Assembly (NCBI RefSeq): GCF_000633255.1
Contig: NZ_AYMJ01000008.1
Span: 62,001 to 126,000 of the forward strand
Reading direction: 5' to 3'
Origin: Pseudomonas sp. H1h
Lineage (GTDB): Bacteria; Pseudomonadota; Gammaproteobacteria; Pseudomonadales; Pseudomonadaceae
DNA: 64,000 nucleotides
Of the stretch, positions 25,499 through 35,160 are shown piece after piece; position 1 is the stretch's first letter; every line of letters starts with the position of its first letter. Made by a program: the position numbers and the translations under genes. A model generated the notes under the pieces. It made no database searches. It saw nothing but the letters and a program-made list of their open reading frames with translations, and was not told the DNA's origin.

Positions 25499-26973
25499 TG
25501 AGCACGATCCATGATCAGGCAATGAATTATGTCTACCAGCAAGTACTGCAACGATTGCTGAGTTTTTTTTCCAGAGCCGAGCGCACAGCGCTGCAGTTGC
25601 TGATTCAGCGGCTGGTGGTCGCCGCCGGCGGAATGGAACGCATCGGTGACTACAAGGTAATGGTGACACCGTCCGGCACTCGTGACAGTTGCTATACGCT
25701 GGCGTTGTTGCGAGCCGCGCAGCTGAGTATTGCCGGCCGGGCTCCCGCGACTTTCCATTTACGTGTCGCCACGCTGCGCTGGAGTGGAATGGGACCGGCG
25801 ACGCTGGACAATCTGCACCGCAGCTTCGGTGCGCTGTTCCTTTACGACGATCCCAGGGTCGAGTTGCTGATGGTGGATCATCGTCAGGTACTGCCGTTCA
25901 ATCACCTGGCTCCTCTCGACAAGGAGAACACCGATGCCAACCGCACCGACGTTCTGATGATGGGGCACCGCCGGGCGAGGGACGAGGCCTTTGTGTTGTG
26001 GGATGACGCCTGCCTGGCATGGGCCGGTTTTTACGGCCAGATTGCCCGCTGGGGCAATGGTGTCGATGCATGGGTTGCCAGCGAGTCGCTGCATCGCCAA
26101 AAGCAATTCATCGACAATCTGGACCGTGCCGTACAGAAAGCCGGAATCGGTGCGCTGGCGGTCAATGCCGGAACTTTCGATGAATTGTTCGCCTTGCTTG
26201 ACGGACTGGGAGGTGACTTGTATCGCGGTTTCTACAGCGAATCCGAGCGGCTGTGCTGGCGCCCCGAAGACGGATTCGAGTCCTGCCGCCGGACAACATT
26301 CGTCGACATCCATGACATGGTGGTGGGCAAACTGGAAGAACGCTGGCCGTTGCTCAGCGAGTTCCTTGGGTTTCAGTCAGAGGAGTGGGCGTTCAGTCAA
26401 GGAATGGGGGAGTACGCAGACCCTCTGATCGAGGCTCATTTGTGTGGCCTGACGGCAGAATTCATTGACGGCCGCCTCTATGAAAGCGGCTTTTCGGAAC
26501 ATGTCCAGCGCACACTGGCGCAGATGCAGCACAAACAGTTGCCGGAGCCGGCCTGCGAACAAATGATCACAAGGTTCGGCCATCTGCAGGCGCTTGATGA
26601 CCTGCGCGAGCAAGCGGCGAGCAGTCTGTACAGAACTTACGGCTTGAATGAAGCGCAATCGGTCTGCCTGTTGTTCACGCCATTCATTGAGCGGGGAGCC
26701 GGTCTCGAACGATTCCTGCGCAGCTGTCATCCAGGCATGCTGGTGGCAATGCCCGATTTGCATCGAGCCATGCAAGGGCTGCACGGTCCGGAACAAGTGC
26801 TGCAATGGATGGTGGATGTCAGTGGGTTGCCGGTCAGACTGATAAGCCGACTCTATTCCATGGAACCCTTGCCAATGTGTGGGACTGCCGCGCGCGCATT
26901 GGAGCCTGCACTCGACACGGCGGGTCTCGATGGCCTGGGTGCCGGCCTGGGTGATCGGTCAGCGGAACGTTGA
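25498..26973 (+). CDS. Unrecognised 491-aa protein paired with a MocR regulator
   Basis: I do not recognise this family. The product is soluble, without signal or membrane segments, about 491 residues. The first part is helical and basic (QVLQRLLSFFSRAERTALQLLIQRLVV), then comes a mixed alpha/beta region with VMVTPSGTRDSCYTLALLRAAQLS, RVELLMVDHRQVLPF and DVLMMGHRRARDEAFVLWDDACLAW, and a long helical C-terminal half with many Trp, Cys and His residues. No Walker, Rossmann, metallo or transferase motif stands out. It sits just after an AT-rich patch and 48 bases before a MocR-type aminotransferase-like regulator on the same strand, so the two probably form an operon. The ATG overlaps the stop of a nine-codon leader. 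Coding quality is typical of the genome, so it is very likely real. Confidence 0.8.
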   Translation: MSTIHDQAMNYVYQQVLQRLLSFFSRAERTALQLLIQRLVVAAGGMERIGDYKVMVTPSGTRDSCYTLALLRAAQLSIAGRAPATFHLRVATLRWSGMGPATLDNLHRSFGALFLYDDPRVELLMVDHRQVLPFNHLAPLDKENTDANRTDVLMMGHRRARDEAFVLWDDACLAWAGFYGQIARWGNGVDAWVASESLHRQKQFIDNLDRAVQKAGIGALAVNAGTFDELFALLDGLGGDLYRGFYSESERLCWRPEDGFESCRRTTFVDIHDMVVGKLEERWPLLSEFLGFQSEEWAFSQGMGEYADPLIEAHLCGLTAEFIDGRLYESGFSEHVQRTLAQMQHKQLPEPACEQMITRFGHLQALDDLREQAASSLYRTYGLNEAQSVCLLFTPFIERGAGLERFLRSCHPGMLVAMPDLHRAMQGLHGPEQVLQWMVDVSGLPVRLISRLYSMEPLPMCGTAARALEPALDTAGLDGLGAGLGDRSAER

Positions 26974-27021
26974 GGTGAGTGATCGATCCTTCGGTTTATC
27001 TCTATCCACGGTAGCCGGTTC

Positions 27022-28422
27022 ATGAAGGCTGCAGGGGAACCGGGTTTTGCTTACCAGGCTGTCTATCGCTACCTGATGCGATTGATGGCGGAGCCGGCCG
27101 GCGACGGCAATCTCAGACTGCCTTCGTTGCGTCAGTTGGCAGATCGTCTGAACGTATCGATCTCGACCATTCAATACGCTTATTCGTTGCTGGAGAAGGA
27201 AGGGCGGATCTACTCGGTTGCCAAGTCCGGGTACTACGTCCGGGCCGTTGTAGGGTTGACGCCCCCAGCCGTTGGCAATGATCTGCTCGAAACGGTCTAC
27301 GTCAATGCGCGGCGCCCGGGGATGCGCTTACTGAGCGCCGAAGATCCGGTGTCGGTGCAATCGCTGGACAGCCCCTTGCTGCTGTTGGAGCGCGAATTGT
27401 TGCGTCAGTACCCGCGCCAGCCATCGTTGCTCGACCAGCCCTGCGGTGAACTGGAATTGCGCACCGTACTGGCGGCCCGTTACACCACCTCGCCGAGCCA
27501 ATGCTGGCACGCCGAAGATGTCTACATCGGTGCGGACTTGCGTGGGGTACTGGAAATCCTGGTTGCCGTTCTACAACTCAAGCACGCAACCGTTCTGGTC
27601 GAGTCGCCCTGCGACTGGGTGATACTGCGATTGCTGCAGGCTGCAGAGGTGCGCGTGATCGAGCTGCCGTTGCAGGCCTGCGGTGGCCTGGAGCCGCAAT
27701 GGCTGGAAACACAGCTCAACACCGGGAATGTGCGGCTGGTGTTGCTGTCTTCGGGCTTGTGCATGCCGCGCGGTACGCAGGTTCCGGCGGATAACCGCAT
27801 CACCATCGCCAGACTGCTGCGCGAGCATGGCACCTGGGTTCTGGAAAACGATTGTTACGGCGAACTTGGCGAAACAATGGATGGCGAGCGCTTGCGTGAT
27901 CGGCTCGATCCCGACCGGCTGTTGGTCTTCTCCACATTCGAGAAAATCATTGGTATCGAAGCGCCTTACGGCTTCGTCTTGTCGCGACAATGGAAGAGCG
28001 AGATGCTGCGGCATTTTCTGATGCGATCATTCCGACTGTCGCCCATCCGCCAGAAGGCTATTGCCCGACTGTACCGAAATGGTCGGATCGACCAGCACCT
28101 GCAGGTACTTCGTCGGCTTCTGAAGGAGCGTCGAACGCCAATGATCCACTTGCTGCGCGAACGCTTGGGCGATGCGTTGCAGGTTGTCGAACCGCAAGGC
28201 GGGGCGACCGTCTGGGTGCGTTCAGTGCGTCCGGTGGACATGCGCGATGTGTTTCAGCGCATGCTCAGGCAGCAGGTCCTGATTGCGCCGGGTGAACTGT
28301 TCAGCCTGCAGGGATTACACGGCCATCATCTGCGTTTGAGCCTGCTGGAGCAGGGTGAACACGGCCTGGTCGGGATCATCGGAATGCTGGGGGATGCGTT
28401 GCGCTTGGCGCCTCTGGAATGA
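27022..28422 (+). CDS. MocR-family (GntR-aminotransferase) transcriptional regulator
   Basis: A 466-residue regulator. The N-terminal GntR winged helix (about 1-75: LRLPSLRQLADRLNVSISTIQYAYSLLEKEG) is joined to a fold-type I aminotransferase-like domain. In that domain LENDCYGEL corresponds to the PLP ring-contact region and STFEKIIGIEAPYGF contains a lysine at the position of the PLP Schiff base, so cofactor binding is plausible. MocR proteins use PLP or PLP-amine adducts to sense amino compounds and usually control a neighbouring gene; the natural target is the unknown 491-aa gene upstream. The usual arginine that grips a substrate carboxylate near the C-terminus may be the Arg in HHLRLSLLE. 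Confidence 0.85.
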   Translation: MKAAGEPGFAYQAVYRYLMRLMAEPAGDGNLRLPSLRQLADRLNVSISTIQYAYSLLEKEGRIYSVAKSGYYVRAVVGLTPPAVGNDLLETVYVNARRPGMRLLSAEDPVSVQSLDSPLLLLERELLRQYPRQPSLLDQPCGELELRTVLAARYTTSPSQCWHAEDVYIGADLRGVLEILVAVLQLKHATVLVESPCDWVILRLLQAAEVRVIELPLQACGGLEPQWLETQLNTGNVRLVLLSSGLCMPRGTQVPADNRITIARLLREHGTWVLENDCYGELGETMDGERLRDRLDPDRLLVFSTFEKIIGIEAPYGFVLSRQWKSEMLRHFLMRSFRLSPIRQKAIARLYRNGRIDQHLQVLRRLLKERRTPMIHLLRERLGDALQVVEPQGGATVWVRSVRPVDMRDVFQRMLRQQVLIAPGELFSLQGLHGHHLRLSLLEQGEHGLVGIIGMLGDALRLAPLE

Positions 28423-28518
28423 ACGTTGAAATCTGTCGGATAGATCCCGTCGCGCTGCGGTCAAACTGCCAGTAAACTGCGCTGTATTTCCTGGACCACT
28501 CTATCTCAGAGGTTTTGC

Positions 28519-30165
28519 ATGACTATCAGTCCTTTTGCGGGCAAACCGGCACCGGCAGAATTGTTGGTCGATATCCCGCGACTGGTAACGGCTTATTACA
28601 CCGGCCAACCGGATGCTTCGATTTCCACCCAGCGCGTGGCGTTTGGTACGTCCGGGCACCGCGGCAGCTCCTTCGACTTGAGTTTCAATGAGTGGCACGT
28701 TCTGGCGATCAGCCAGGCGATCTGCCTGTACCGCGAAGCACAGGGCATCACTGGCCCGCTGTTCGTCGGCATCGATACCCATGCGCTGTCGACCCCGGCC
28801 GGGGCGAGCGCACTGGAAGTGCTGGCAGCCAATGGCGTGACCGTGATGATCGCCGAAGGTGACGAGTACACACCGACGCCGGCGATCTCGCACGCGATCC
28901 TCTGCTACAACCGTGGCCGCACCTCGGGGCTGGCCGATGGCATCGTCATCACGCCGTCGCACAACCCGCCGCAAAGCGGTGGCTACAAATACAACCCTAC
29001 CAATGGCGGCCCGGCCGACACCCACATCACCAAGTGGATCGAAGCCAAGGCCAATGAACTGCTCACCAACAAACTGGCCGGCGTCAAGCGCATCAGCTAC
29101 GAGCAGGCGCTCAAGGCCAGCACCACCCACCGTCACGACTACCTCAACACTTACGTCGCTGACTTGATCAACGTGATCGACTTCGATGCCATCCGTGATG
29201 CCAAACTGCGTCTGGGTGTCGATCCACTGGGTGGAGCAGGGGTGCGCTACTGGTCGGCCATTGCCGAGCACTACCGTCTCGATCTGGAAGTGGTGAATCA
29301 ACAGGTCGATTCGACCTTCCGCTTCATGACGGTCGATTGGGACGGTCAGATTCGTATGGACCCATCGTCAAGCCATGCCATGCAAGGTTTGATCGGCCTC
29401 AAGGAACGTTTCGATGTGGCATTCGCCTGCGATCCGGACCACGACCGCCACGGCATCGTTACCCCTTCGGGCGGTCTGCTGGCACCGAACAACTACCTTG
29501 CGGTGTCCATCGACTATCTGTTCCAGAACCGCCCACAGTGGCGCGTCGATGCTGCCGTGGGTAAAACCGTGGTCAGCAGCGGCCTGATCGATCGCGTGGC
29601 CAAACGTCTGGGACGTCGCCTGTACGAAGTGCCGGTCGGCTTCAAATGGTTTGCCGATGGCCTGTTCGACGGTTCGCTGGGTTTCGGCGGTGAGGAGAGT
29701 GCGGGTGCGTCGTTCCTGCGCAAGGACGGCGGCGTGTGGAGCACCGACAAGGACGGTTTGATTCCAGCTCTGCTGGCGGCCGAAATGACCGCCCGCACCG
29801 GCCGTGATCCAAGCCAGGCTTATCGCGCACTGACCGATGAACTGGGCGAACCGTTCTCGGTACGCGTCGATGCCAAGGCCAACCCGGAGCAGAAGGCCCT
29901 GCTGAGCAAGCTGTCGCCGGCACAAGTGACATCGACCGAACTGGCAGGCGAGAAGATTCAGAGCATTCTCAGCCATGCCCCGGGCAACGATCAGGCCATT
30001 GGCGGCTTGAAAGTGATGACCGAAAACGGCTGGTTCGCTGCGCGTCCTTCGGGCACCGAAGACATCTACAAAATTTACGCCGAAAGCTTCATTGGCGACG
30101 ACCACCTCAAGCAACTGGTGGCCGAAGCGCAGACCCTGGTGGATGGCGCTATTTCCACGAAATAG
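28519..30165 (+). CDS. pgm: Phosphoglucomutase (alpha-D-glucose-1-phosphate specific)
   Basis: A 548-residue enzyme that interconverts glucose 1-phosphate and glucose 6-phosphate, linking glycogen/trehalose and UDP-glucose synthesis to central metabolism. All four domains of the phosphohexomutase family are intact: catalytic phosphoserine in [11 protein letters not shown], metal loop DPDHDRHG, sugar-binding loop GGEESAGA, and phosphate-binding loop RPSGTED near the C-terminus. Length matches the E. coli Pgm type. The ATG follows GAGG by eight bases. Monocistronic, ending at a strong bidirectional terminator shared with the convergent pirin gene. Confidence 0.95.
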   Translation: MTISPFAGKPAPAELLVDIPRLVTAYYTGQPDASISTQRVAFGTSGHRGSSFDLSFNEWHVLAISQAICLYREAQGITGPLFVGIDTHALSTPAGASALEVLAANGVTVMIAEGDEYTPTPAISHAILCYNRGRTSGLADGIVITPSHNPPQSGGYKYNPTNGGPADTHITKWIEAKANELLTNKLAGVKRISYEQALKASTTHRHDYLNTYVADLINVIDFDAIRDAKLRLGVDPLGGAGVRYWSAIAEHYRLDLEVVNQQVDSTFRFMTVDWDGQIRMDPSSSHAMQGLIGLKERFDVAFACDPDHDRHGIVTPSGGLLAPNNYLAVSIDYLFQNRPQWRVDAAVGKTVVSSGLIDRVAKRLGRRLYEVPVGFKWFADGLFDGSLGFGGEESAGASFLRKDGGVWSTDKDGLIPALLAAEMTARTGRDPSQAYRALTDELGEPFSVRVDAKANPEQKALLSKLSPAQVTSTELAGEKIQSILSHAPGNDQAIGGLKVMTENGWFAARPSGTEDIYKIYAESFIGDDHLKQLVAEAQTLVDGAISTK

Positions 30166-30210
30166 TGGCAATTACCTCGCCACAAGGTCGGCAAGGTCAA
30201 TGTTAAAAAA

Positions 30211-30233
30211 GGGGTGATCCAATGGATCACCCC
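30211..30233. terminator. Bidirectional terminator between pgm and pirin
   Basis: A perfect 10-bp stem GGGGTGATCC/GGATCACCCC with a three-base loop, A6 on the left and T5 on the right, so it works for both convergent genes. Confidence 0.92.
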
Positions 30234-30250
30234 TTTTTCATGCCCGCAAC

Positions 30251-30946
30251 TTAAGCCAGATCCACCAATACGATCTCGCTGTCCTCAATCGCGGTCACTG
30301 TCAGCACTCGCTCATGCGCCACCGCTACACCGTCTCGAGCTTGCGCGCGCAAGCCGTTGACTTCAATCACTCCGGTGGCCGGTACCAGATACGCCCGTCG
30401 CCCCGCATCCAGACGATACTCCGCCGTTTCGCCAGCCTTGATATTCGCCGCCACCAATCGTGCATCGGCGCGAATTCGCAGGCTCTGGTCGTCGCCGTCC
30501 TTGCCGCTGGCAAGCGTTACAAAACCTTCGCGCTGACCTTTTGGAAATGGTTTTGCACCCCAGGATGGCGGCGCGCCAGTTTCAGTCGGCAGAATCCAGA
30601 TCTGAAAAATCCGCGTTTCCTGTGCTTCCAGGTTGTACTCGCTGTGCGCGATACCCGAACCAGCGCTCATGACCTGCACATCACCAGCCTCGGTGCGGCC
30701 CTTGTTGCCAAGATTGTCCTGGTGAGTAATTGCACCTTCACGCACGTAAGTGATGATTTCCATGTCACGGTGCGGGTGCTGCGGGAAGCCAGTGCCAGCG
30801 GCAATCACGTCATCGTTCCACACCCGCAGATTGCCCCAGTTCATGCGCTGCGGATCGTAGTACTCGGCGAACGAAAAGTGGTGATGGGCGTCCAGCCAGC
30901 CGTGATGAGCGCCGCCCAGCGTGTTGAAAGGTCTGAGTTCAAGCAT
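30251..30946 (-). CDS. Pirin-family bicupin (quercetin 2,3-dioxygenase-like)
   Basis: A 231-residue bicupin resembling E. coli YhhW, which has quercetin dioxygenase activity in vitro. The N-terminal cupin holds the metal ligands HPHRDMEIITYV and, later, GSGIAHSE, giving the three-His/one-Glu site of pirins. The C-terminal cupin (about 150-231) is degenerate. The physiological role in Pseudomonas is not established; pirins have been linked to redox sensing. The intergenic DNA to the divergent helicase gene (30947-31224) holds no feature I can support. Confidence 0.88.
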   Translation of the reverse strand: MLELRPFNTLGGAHHGWLDAHHHFSFAEYYDPQRMNWGNLRVWNDDVIAAGTGFPQHPHRDMEIITYVREGAITHQDNLGNKGRTEAGDVQVMSAGSGIAHSEYNLEAQETRIFQIWILPTETGAPPSWGAKPFPKGQREGFVTLASGKDGDDQSLRIRADARLVAANIKAGETAEYRLDAGRRAYLVPATGVIEVNGLRAQARDGVAVAHERVLTVTAIEDSEIVLVDLA

Positions 30947-31224
30947 GATCGTCTCCTCAAAAGGCTCGTCATGGGGCGCAGCGCCTGAGCCACGAAGCGA
31001 GACCGTCGGTTAATGACGGGCATCATCCATCAGTCAACAATCGAGAAAAAGCGTAAAAAATGCGGCATTCCCATCGAATCCGCTGATGAAAAACCGGTTC
31101 GAAACGATCTCATCCGACTTTCAGTTCATCGCCTAAACCAATGACCTGTAAGCATTTCGCTAGAACTCGTTGGCAAATACCGCCACCATAGCCCCAACAG
31201 CCTCACACACTGGAGTCCCTCAGC

Positions 31225-33699
31225 GTGGCGCAACACACTCCCGATCTTCCTCCCGAACTCCGTCCCCTGGCCGACATGCCTTGGTTCAAGCGTCTGGCCG
31301 CGCGCTTCTTCGGCCATGGCCTGACTCGTTTACGCGCGCAGCACCGCGCTTCATGGCTGCATGGCCAGGCCGACGGTTTTCGCAGTGGCCATACCGCTGG
31401 TGTCGAGTACGGTTTCAAAGAAGGCAAACTCGAAGGTCTGGAGGAAGGCCGGCAGGTCCTGTTGATCCGTGACAGTCGCAGCACCGAGCATCGTCCGCCG
31501 AGCGTCGACAACTATCTGTTCGACGACTGGCGTCTGCCACTCAGTGCCGAGTTGAAGAAGCGCATGAAGGCCGATGTTGCACGCCTTTTGCCCGAGCATG
31601 CTCAGCCAAGTGCTGCGCAATGGAAAATGATCTTCAGTGATACACCTTCAACGTCGGTGATCGCCGGTGCCGGTGCTGGCAAGTCGACGACGCTGGTGCT
31701 GCGCATTCTGTTGCTCACGCACTACCTGGGGTTTGAGCTGGATTCGATGACGGTGGTGACCTTCACTCGCGAGTCGCGCAAGGACTTCATCAACAAGCTG
31801 ATCGAGTTGTTCGCGCTCTGGGGTCAGACGTTGAGCCTCAAGCAGGCGCGGGAACTGGTGCGCACCTTCCACTCGCGAATTTTGCCGATGGTTCGCAGCC
31901 TGCCGGGATTCGAGCGCTTGCAAGCATTCGAGAACCTCAATGATCGGCCACAAGGCGCTGACGAAGAGGTCGACAGCAGCCCGTTCGATCTGCGGATCAA
32001 CGACGCTCAGCGTCGGCAACTCAATGCCTGCTATCACCGCTTGTTTAATGAAGACGAGCGTTTCCGCCAGTTGATTCAACCGTTGGCCAAGGCTGGTTTG
32101 CAGCTCAGGGAACTGGAGCGCGATCACCCGGATGTGCAAAAGCGCATGGCGGTGACCGAATTGGCAGCCAAACGCGATGAAGAACTGTGCGACGCCATCG
32201 AAGACTTGTGGTTTCGCGCCGCAGCGTGGCCGATCAAAGGCATTGAGCCGAACCGGCAGACCTTCGAGATCAACGGTTCGACCTTTCATTGCCATGGCTA
32301 CATTCCCAGCCTTGATGCCTGGGTGGTACTCGGCTTCGATCCCCGGGAAAACCCGCAGATTTGCCGGCCCAATGCCAAGCTCAGCGTGCGCGCCGAGTGG
32401 GCGGTAAAGCGCACACTGTTTCAAGCTTTCTGTCGTAAACCATTGATCTGGCTGGATAGTTACGAATCCTCAAAGCGGGTTCTGGCGACGCTGGCGGCTG
32501 ACGCCAGCGCCGGTCCAGGCTTCGATTACAAGGTCAAGGGCGAGCTGGCGTCGGCGCCATTGCTGGATTGTTTTGTCGCGGCGGCAGGCTTCATCGAAAA
32601 CCTCGGGCTGGATGTGCCGGAGGCGGTCGGGCGCATGAGTTTTGCCAAGGACGACCCGGACCGGTTCTTCTTTGAGGCGCTGAGTCTGTTCTGGCGTGCG
32701 CTGGAGGATCATCTGCTCGATCAGAAACCGCCGGTGATGACTTACAACCGGATGTTTGCCCTGTTCAGCGAGCATTCGCCGGAGAACCTCAAGCTGTTGG
32801 GCGACGAATTGCTGCGGCCCATGGCGCATTTGATGATCGACGAGTTTCAAGACGTCTCGCCACAGATCGTCTCGTGGATCCGGGCCAGTCTCGGGGAAAT
32901 CCGCAGTCGCGGACCGGCCATGCACGTCGGGCGGGGTGCCCAGCGCTCGTCGTTGCTGTGTGTGGGTGACGACTGGCAGTCGATCTACGGCTGGCGTGGC
33001 AGTTCGCCGAGTTACTTCATGGAGTTCAACAAGGAATTCCCGTCACCGAGCACCACGCGGGTGATGCTCAGCGATAACTACCGCAGCCATCAGTACATCA
33101 TCGATGCGGCCGAACACATTGTGCGCGCCGCGCCGGCGATCCCCGGCAAGAAAGCCAAGGCCAGCGGTGCAGCCAGGCCGGTGCAACCAGTAAACGTGCT
33201 GGAACGCGATGATCAGGCCATGGGGCAACGCCTCGCCGAGCACTACAATCGCGGCGATTCAATCTTGATGCTTTATCGAAAAAGTAGCGATAAGTCATTG
33301 ATAGAACAATATATTCAGCCTGTTATTAATGTTGATTCAAGCTTGCCGTACGAAGCGCGACGCCTGAAACAGCTGACTTACCACAGCGCCAAAGGCCTGC
33401 AGGCGGATGCCGTGTTCCTGCTCGGCGACTGCCAGCACTTGACCAGTTCGCCTTACAAGAATCAGGTGTACCGCATGGCCGGCCTGGGCAAGGCTGGCGA
33501 CAACGAGCCGTACGACACCGCGCAAAAGGACGAGATTCTGCGCCTGGCGTACGTTGGGATTACCCGGGCGGTCAGCCATTGTTATTGGTACGTCGAGCCG
33601 CAGGACGCCCAGGCGGTGAACATGCCGAGGGCGTCTGACAGGGTTGTCCAAGGCAAGGCGTTCTTTGCCGATCACCGCGTCAAAGTGCCAGTCGAGTAA
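31225..33699 (+). CDS. UvrD/Rep-like superfamily 1 helicase with glycine-zipper N-terminus
   Basis: An 824-residue SF1A DNA helicase. The GTG start at 31225 follows GGAG by nine bases. Residues 1-130 are an extension not found in UvrD or Rep; it contains glycines at 47, 51, 55, 59, 63, 67, 71 and 75, a perfect G-x3 repeat of eight. Helicase motifs follow: motif I GAGAGKST, Ia VVTFTRESRKDF, II MIDEFQDVSPQ, III GDDWQSIYGWRGS, IV VMLSDNYRSHQYI, V TYHSAKGLQADAVFLLGD, VI LAYVGITRA. Between Ia and II lies a 300-residue insertion including an aromatic region (GSTFHCHGYIPSLDAWVVLGF) that may be a small nuclease-like or DNA-contact domain, resembling helicase IV layouts. It is a single gene ended by a strong terminator. 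A role in repair or defence cannot be decided from context. Confidence 0.88.
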   Translation: MAQHTPDLPPELRPLADMPWFKRLAARFFGHGLTRLRAQHRASWLHGQADGFRSGHTAGVEYGFKEGKLEGLEEGRQVLLIRDSRSTEHRPPSVDNYLFDDWRLPLSAELKKRMKADVARLLPEHAQPSAAQWKMIFSDTPSTSVIAGAGAGKSTTLVLRILLLTHYLGFELDSMTVVTFTRESRKDFINKLIELFALWGQTLSLKQARELVRTFHSRILPMVRSLPGFERLQAFENLNDRPQGADEEVDSSPFDLRINDAQRRQLNACYHRLFNEDERFRQLIQPLAKAGLQLRELERDHPDVQKRMAVTELAAKRDEELCDAIEDLWFRAAAWPIKGIEPNRQTFEINGSTFHCHGYIPSLDAWVVLGFDPRENPQICRPNAKLSVRAEWAVKRTLFQAFCRKPLIWLDSYESSKRVLATLAADASAGPGFDYKVKGELASAPLLDCFVAAAGFIENLGLDVPEAVGRMSFAKDDPDRFFFEALSLFWRALEDHLLDQKPPVMTYNRMFALFSEHSPENLKLLGDELLRPMAHLMIDEFQDVSPQIVSWIRASLGEIRSRGPAMHVGRGAQRSSLLCVGDDWQSIYGWRGSSPSYFMEFNKEFPSPSTTRVMLSDNYRSHQYIIDAAEHIVRAAPAIPGKKAKASGAARPVQPVNVLERDDQAMGQRLAEHYNRGDSILMLYRKSSDKSLIEQYIQPVINVDSSLPYEARRLKQLTYHSAKGLQADAVFLLGDCQHLTSSPYKNQVYRMAGLGKAGDNEPYDTAQKDEILRLAYVGITRAVSHCYWYVEPQDAQAVNMPRASDRVVQGKAFFADHRVKVPVE

Positions 33700-33716
33700 C
33701 GGTCACGCACAAAAAA

Positions 33717-33736
33717 GCCCGCCATCATTGGCGGGC
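33717..33736. terminator. Terminator after the helicase
   Basis: Stem GCCCGCCA/TGGCGGGC with a four-base loop, flanked by A6 and T5, serving the helicase and the convergent small gene. Confidence 0.9.
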
Positions 33737-33757
33737 TTTTTCATATAAAACAACAGC

Positions 33758-34030
33758 TTATGCGTAACTCTTGAGAGACTCTGGAGGAATGAAAGCCTCC
33801 AGCTCGTCTTCCACGGCTTCGATAATTCGTTCGACATCGGCCGCGTTCATCACCGTGGCACAAGGAATGCCGGCAATGGCGATCATGGTTTCACCGCTGG
33901 CACGATCGAACAGACGGGCAATCATGCTGCCCGGCGCATCCATCGTCGCTTCGAAACCCATGGGGTGAAAGTGCCAGCGCATCAACTGGCACGCGTTGGG
34001 GAACGTGACTTTACTGGAACCTTTATTCAT
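33758..34030 (-). CDS. Small Pseudomonas protein, DUF1652-like
   Basis: A 90-residue cytosolic protein: CQLMRWHFHPMGFEATMDAPGSMIARLFD, then a compact second half ending in acidic helices (VERIIEAVEDELEAF). It looks like the Pseudomonas-restricted DUF1652 family, whose function is unknown; I recall this from family resemblance and could not check it. The ATG follows GAAGG. Monocistronic, between the helicase and the polyamine locus. The DNA from 34031 to 34293 shows no feature I can support. Confidence 0.7.
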   Translation of the reverse strand: MNKGSSKVTFPNACQLMRWHFHPMGFEATMDAPGSMIARLFDRASGETMIAIAGIPCATVMNAADVERIIEAVEDELEAFIPPESLKSYA

Positions 34031-34293
34031 GTGTAGCCCGCCTTCATCATCGAGCGCTTCCTTTTGCTCATGCTAGGTGGGAAGAGCCTTCATTGGCTCA
34101 ACCGGTCAGTGACGTTAAAAGTAGCATCCGGATGTGAATTTTCCGTGAGATTTTTCAGTTCATTTTGCGATTGCTGCGCATTTTTTGATGTAAGTCACGC
34201 CCGTGCCCGTCATCGCCAAAAGGCCAGCATGGTTTAGCCGTTGATCGAGATGCCGAACTTGGGCAAGCTCGGTTCTTTTGCGCCGAGCCCTTT

Positions 34294-35109
34294 ATGCACG
34301 CCGACGATGACGGCCCCGAACAGACCCCGGCCACGGCGGCCACGGTCATGCGCTATCACCTGAGCTGGAAACACCGCGATCTGGACAGCGTCATGGCGTT
34401 GTATCACCCGCACGTCCAGTACAACGACTTCTTTCAGAACCGCGTGCTCGGCCTCGACGAGTTGCGCGAGTACGTGCGCGTCAGCATGCCGCGAGAATCC
34501 GACGAAGCGCTGGAGCATTGCGACCGGATCCGTGTAGACGGCAACACGGCGTTCATTCAGTACGAAGTGACCCTGCGCGGTGGCGACGGGCTGGTGTCTT
34601 TCCGTTCCAGTGAGGCCATAACGGTCAAGGACGGTTTGATCTGGCGGGTCAACGAGTACGCCTCACTGGTGCGCGCGCAAACCCAGGGTGCCGCCGCTCC
34701 CAGTCAGCGCCCGGCAGTCAGTCGCCTGGGGTTATCACCCCGCCAGTTGAGCTTCATGGCTGAAGACCTGCAGCAATACTTCGAGCGGCAACAGCCGTAC
34801 CTCGATCCGGAGCTGGACCTGCAACGGGTGGCGAAGGAGTGCGGGTACAGCCGCAATCAGATTTCCTACTTGCTCAATCAGGTGTTGGGCCAGAGCTTCT
34901 ACCGCTACGTCAACCAGGCCCGCCTGCAACATTTGCTCAAGTCGCTGGACCTGGCCACGCCGCCGCTACGCATCGACGAGCTGGCATTCGCGGCGGGATT
35001 CAACTCGCTGTCGGCGTTCTACAGCTGTTTCCGTCAGCACACCGGCCAGTCACCCAAGGCCTACGCCAAACAAATTTCTTTGCGGGCACGCGCGCAAGAC
35101 ATCCGCTGA
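34294..35109 (+). CDS. SnoaL-like/AraC-type transcriptional regulator
   Basis: A 271-residue regulator. Residues about 15-130 form an NTF2/SnoaL-like ligand pocket (MRYHLSWKHRDLDSVMALYHPHVQYNDFF), and about 165-265 an AraC/XylS DNA-binding domain with two helix-turn-helix units (LQRVAKECGYSRNQISYLLNQ; IDELAFAAGFNSLSAFYSCFRQHTGQSP). A SnoaL fold as sensor is less common than the usual AraC cupin. It precedes the amine oxidoreductase by 51 bases on the same strand and probably controls the polyamine genes that follow. The start is uncertain: the ribosome-binding site is poor, and an ATG at 34348 would still retain most of the SnoaL domain. Confidence 0.82.
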   Translation: MHADDDGPEQTPATAATVMRYHLSWKHRDLDSVMALYHPHVQYNDFFQNRVLGLDELREYVRVSMPRESDEALEHCDRIRVDGNTAFIQYEVTLRGGDGLVSFRSSEAITVKDGLIWRVNEYASLVRAQTQGAAAPSQRPAVSRLGLSPRQLSFMAEDLQQYFERQQPYLDPELDLQRVAKECGYSRNQISYLLNQVLGQSFYRYVNQARLQHLLKSLDLATPPLRIDELAFAAGFNSLSAFYSCFRQHTGQSPKAYAKQISLRARAQDIR

Positions 35110-35160
35110 AGCCACGCACTAGGATCGACGCCATCGAAGTTTTCAGTGGCGGAGTCTTGC

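Noticed and set aside
31225..33699. Helicase as part of an antiphage defence system
   Set aside because: No nuclease, methylase, toxin or other defence partner is adjacent, and no mobile-element signature flanks it.
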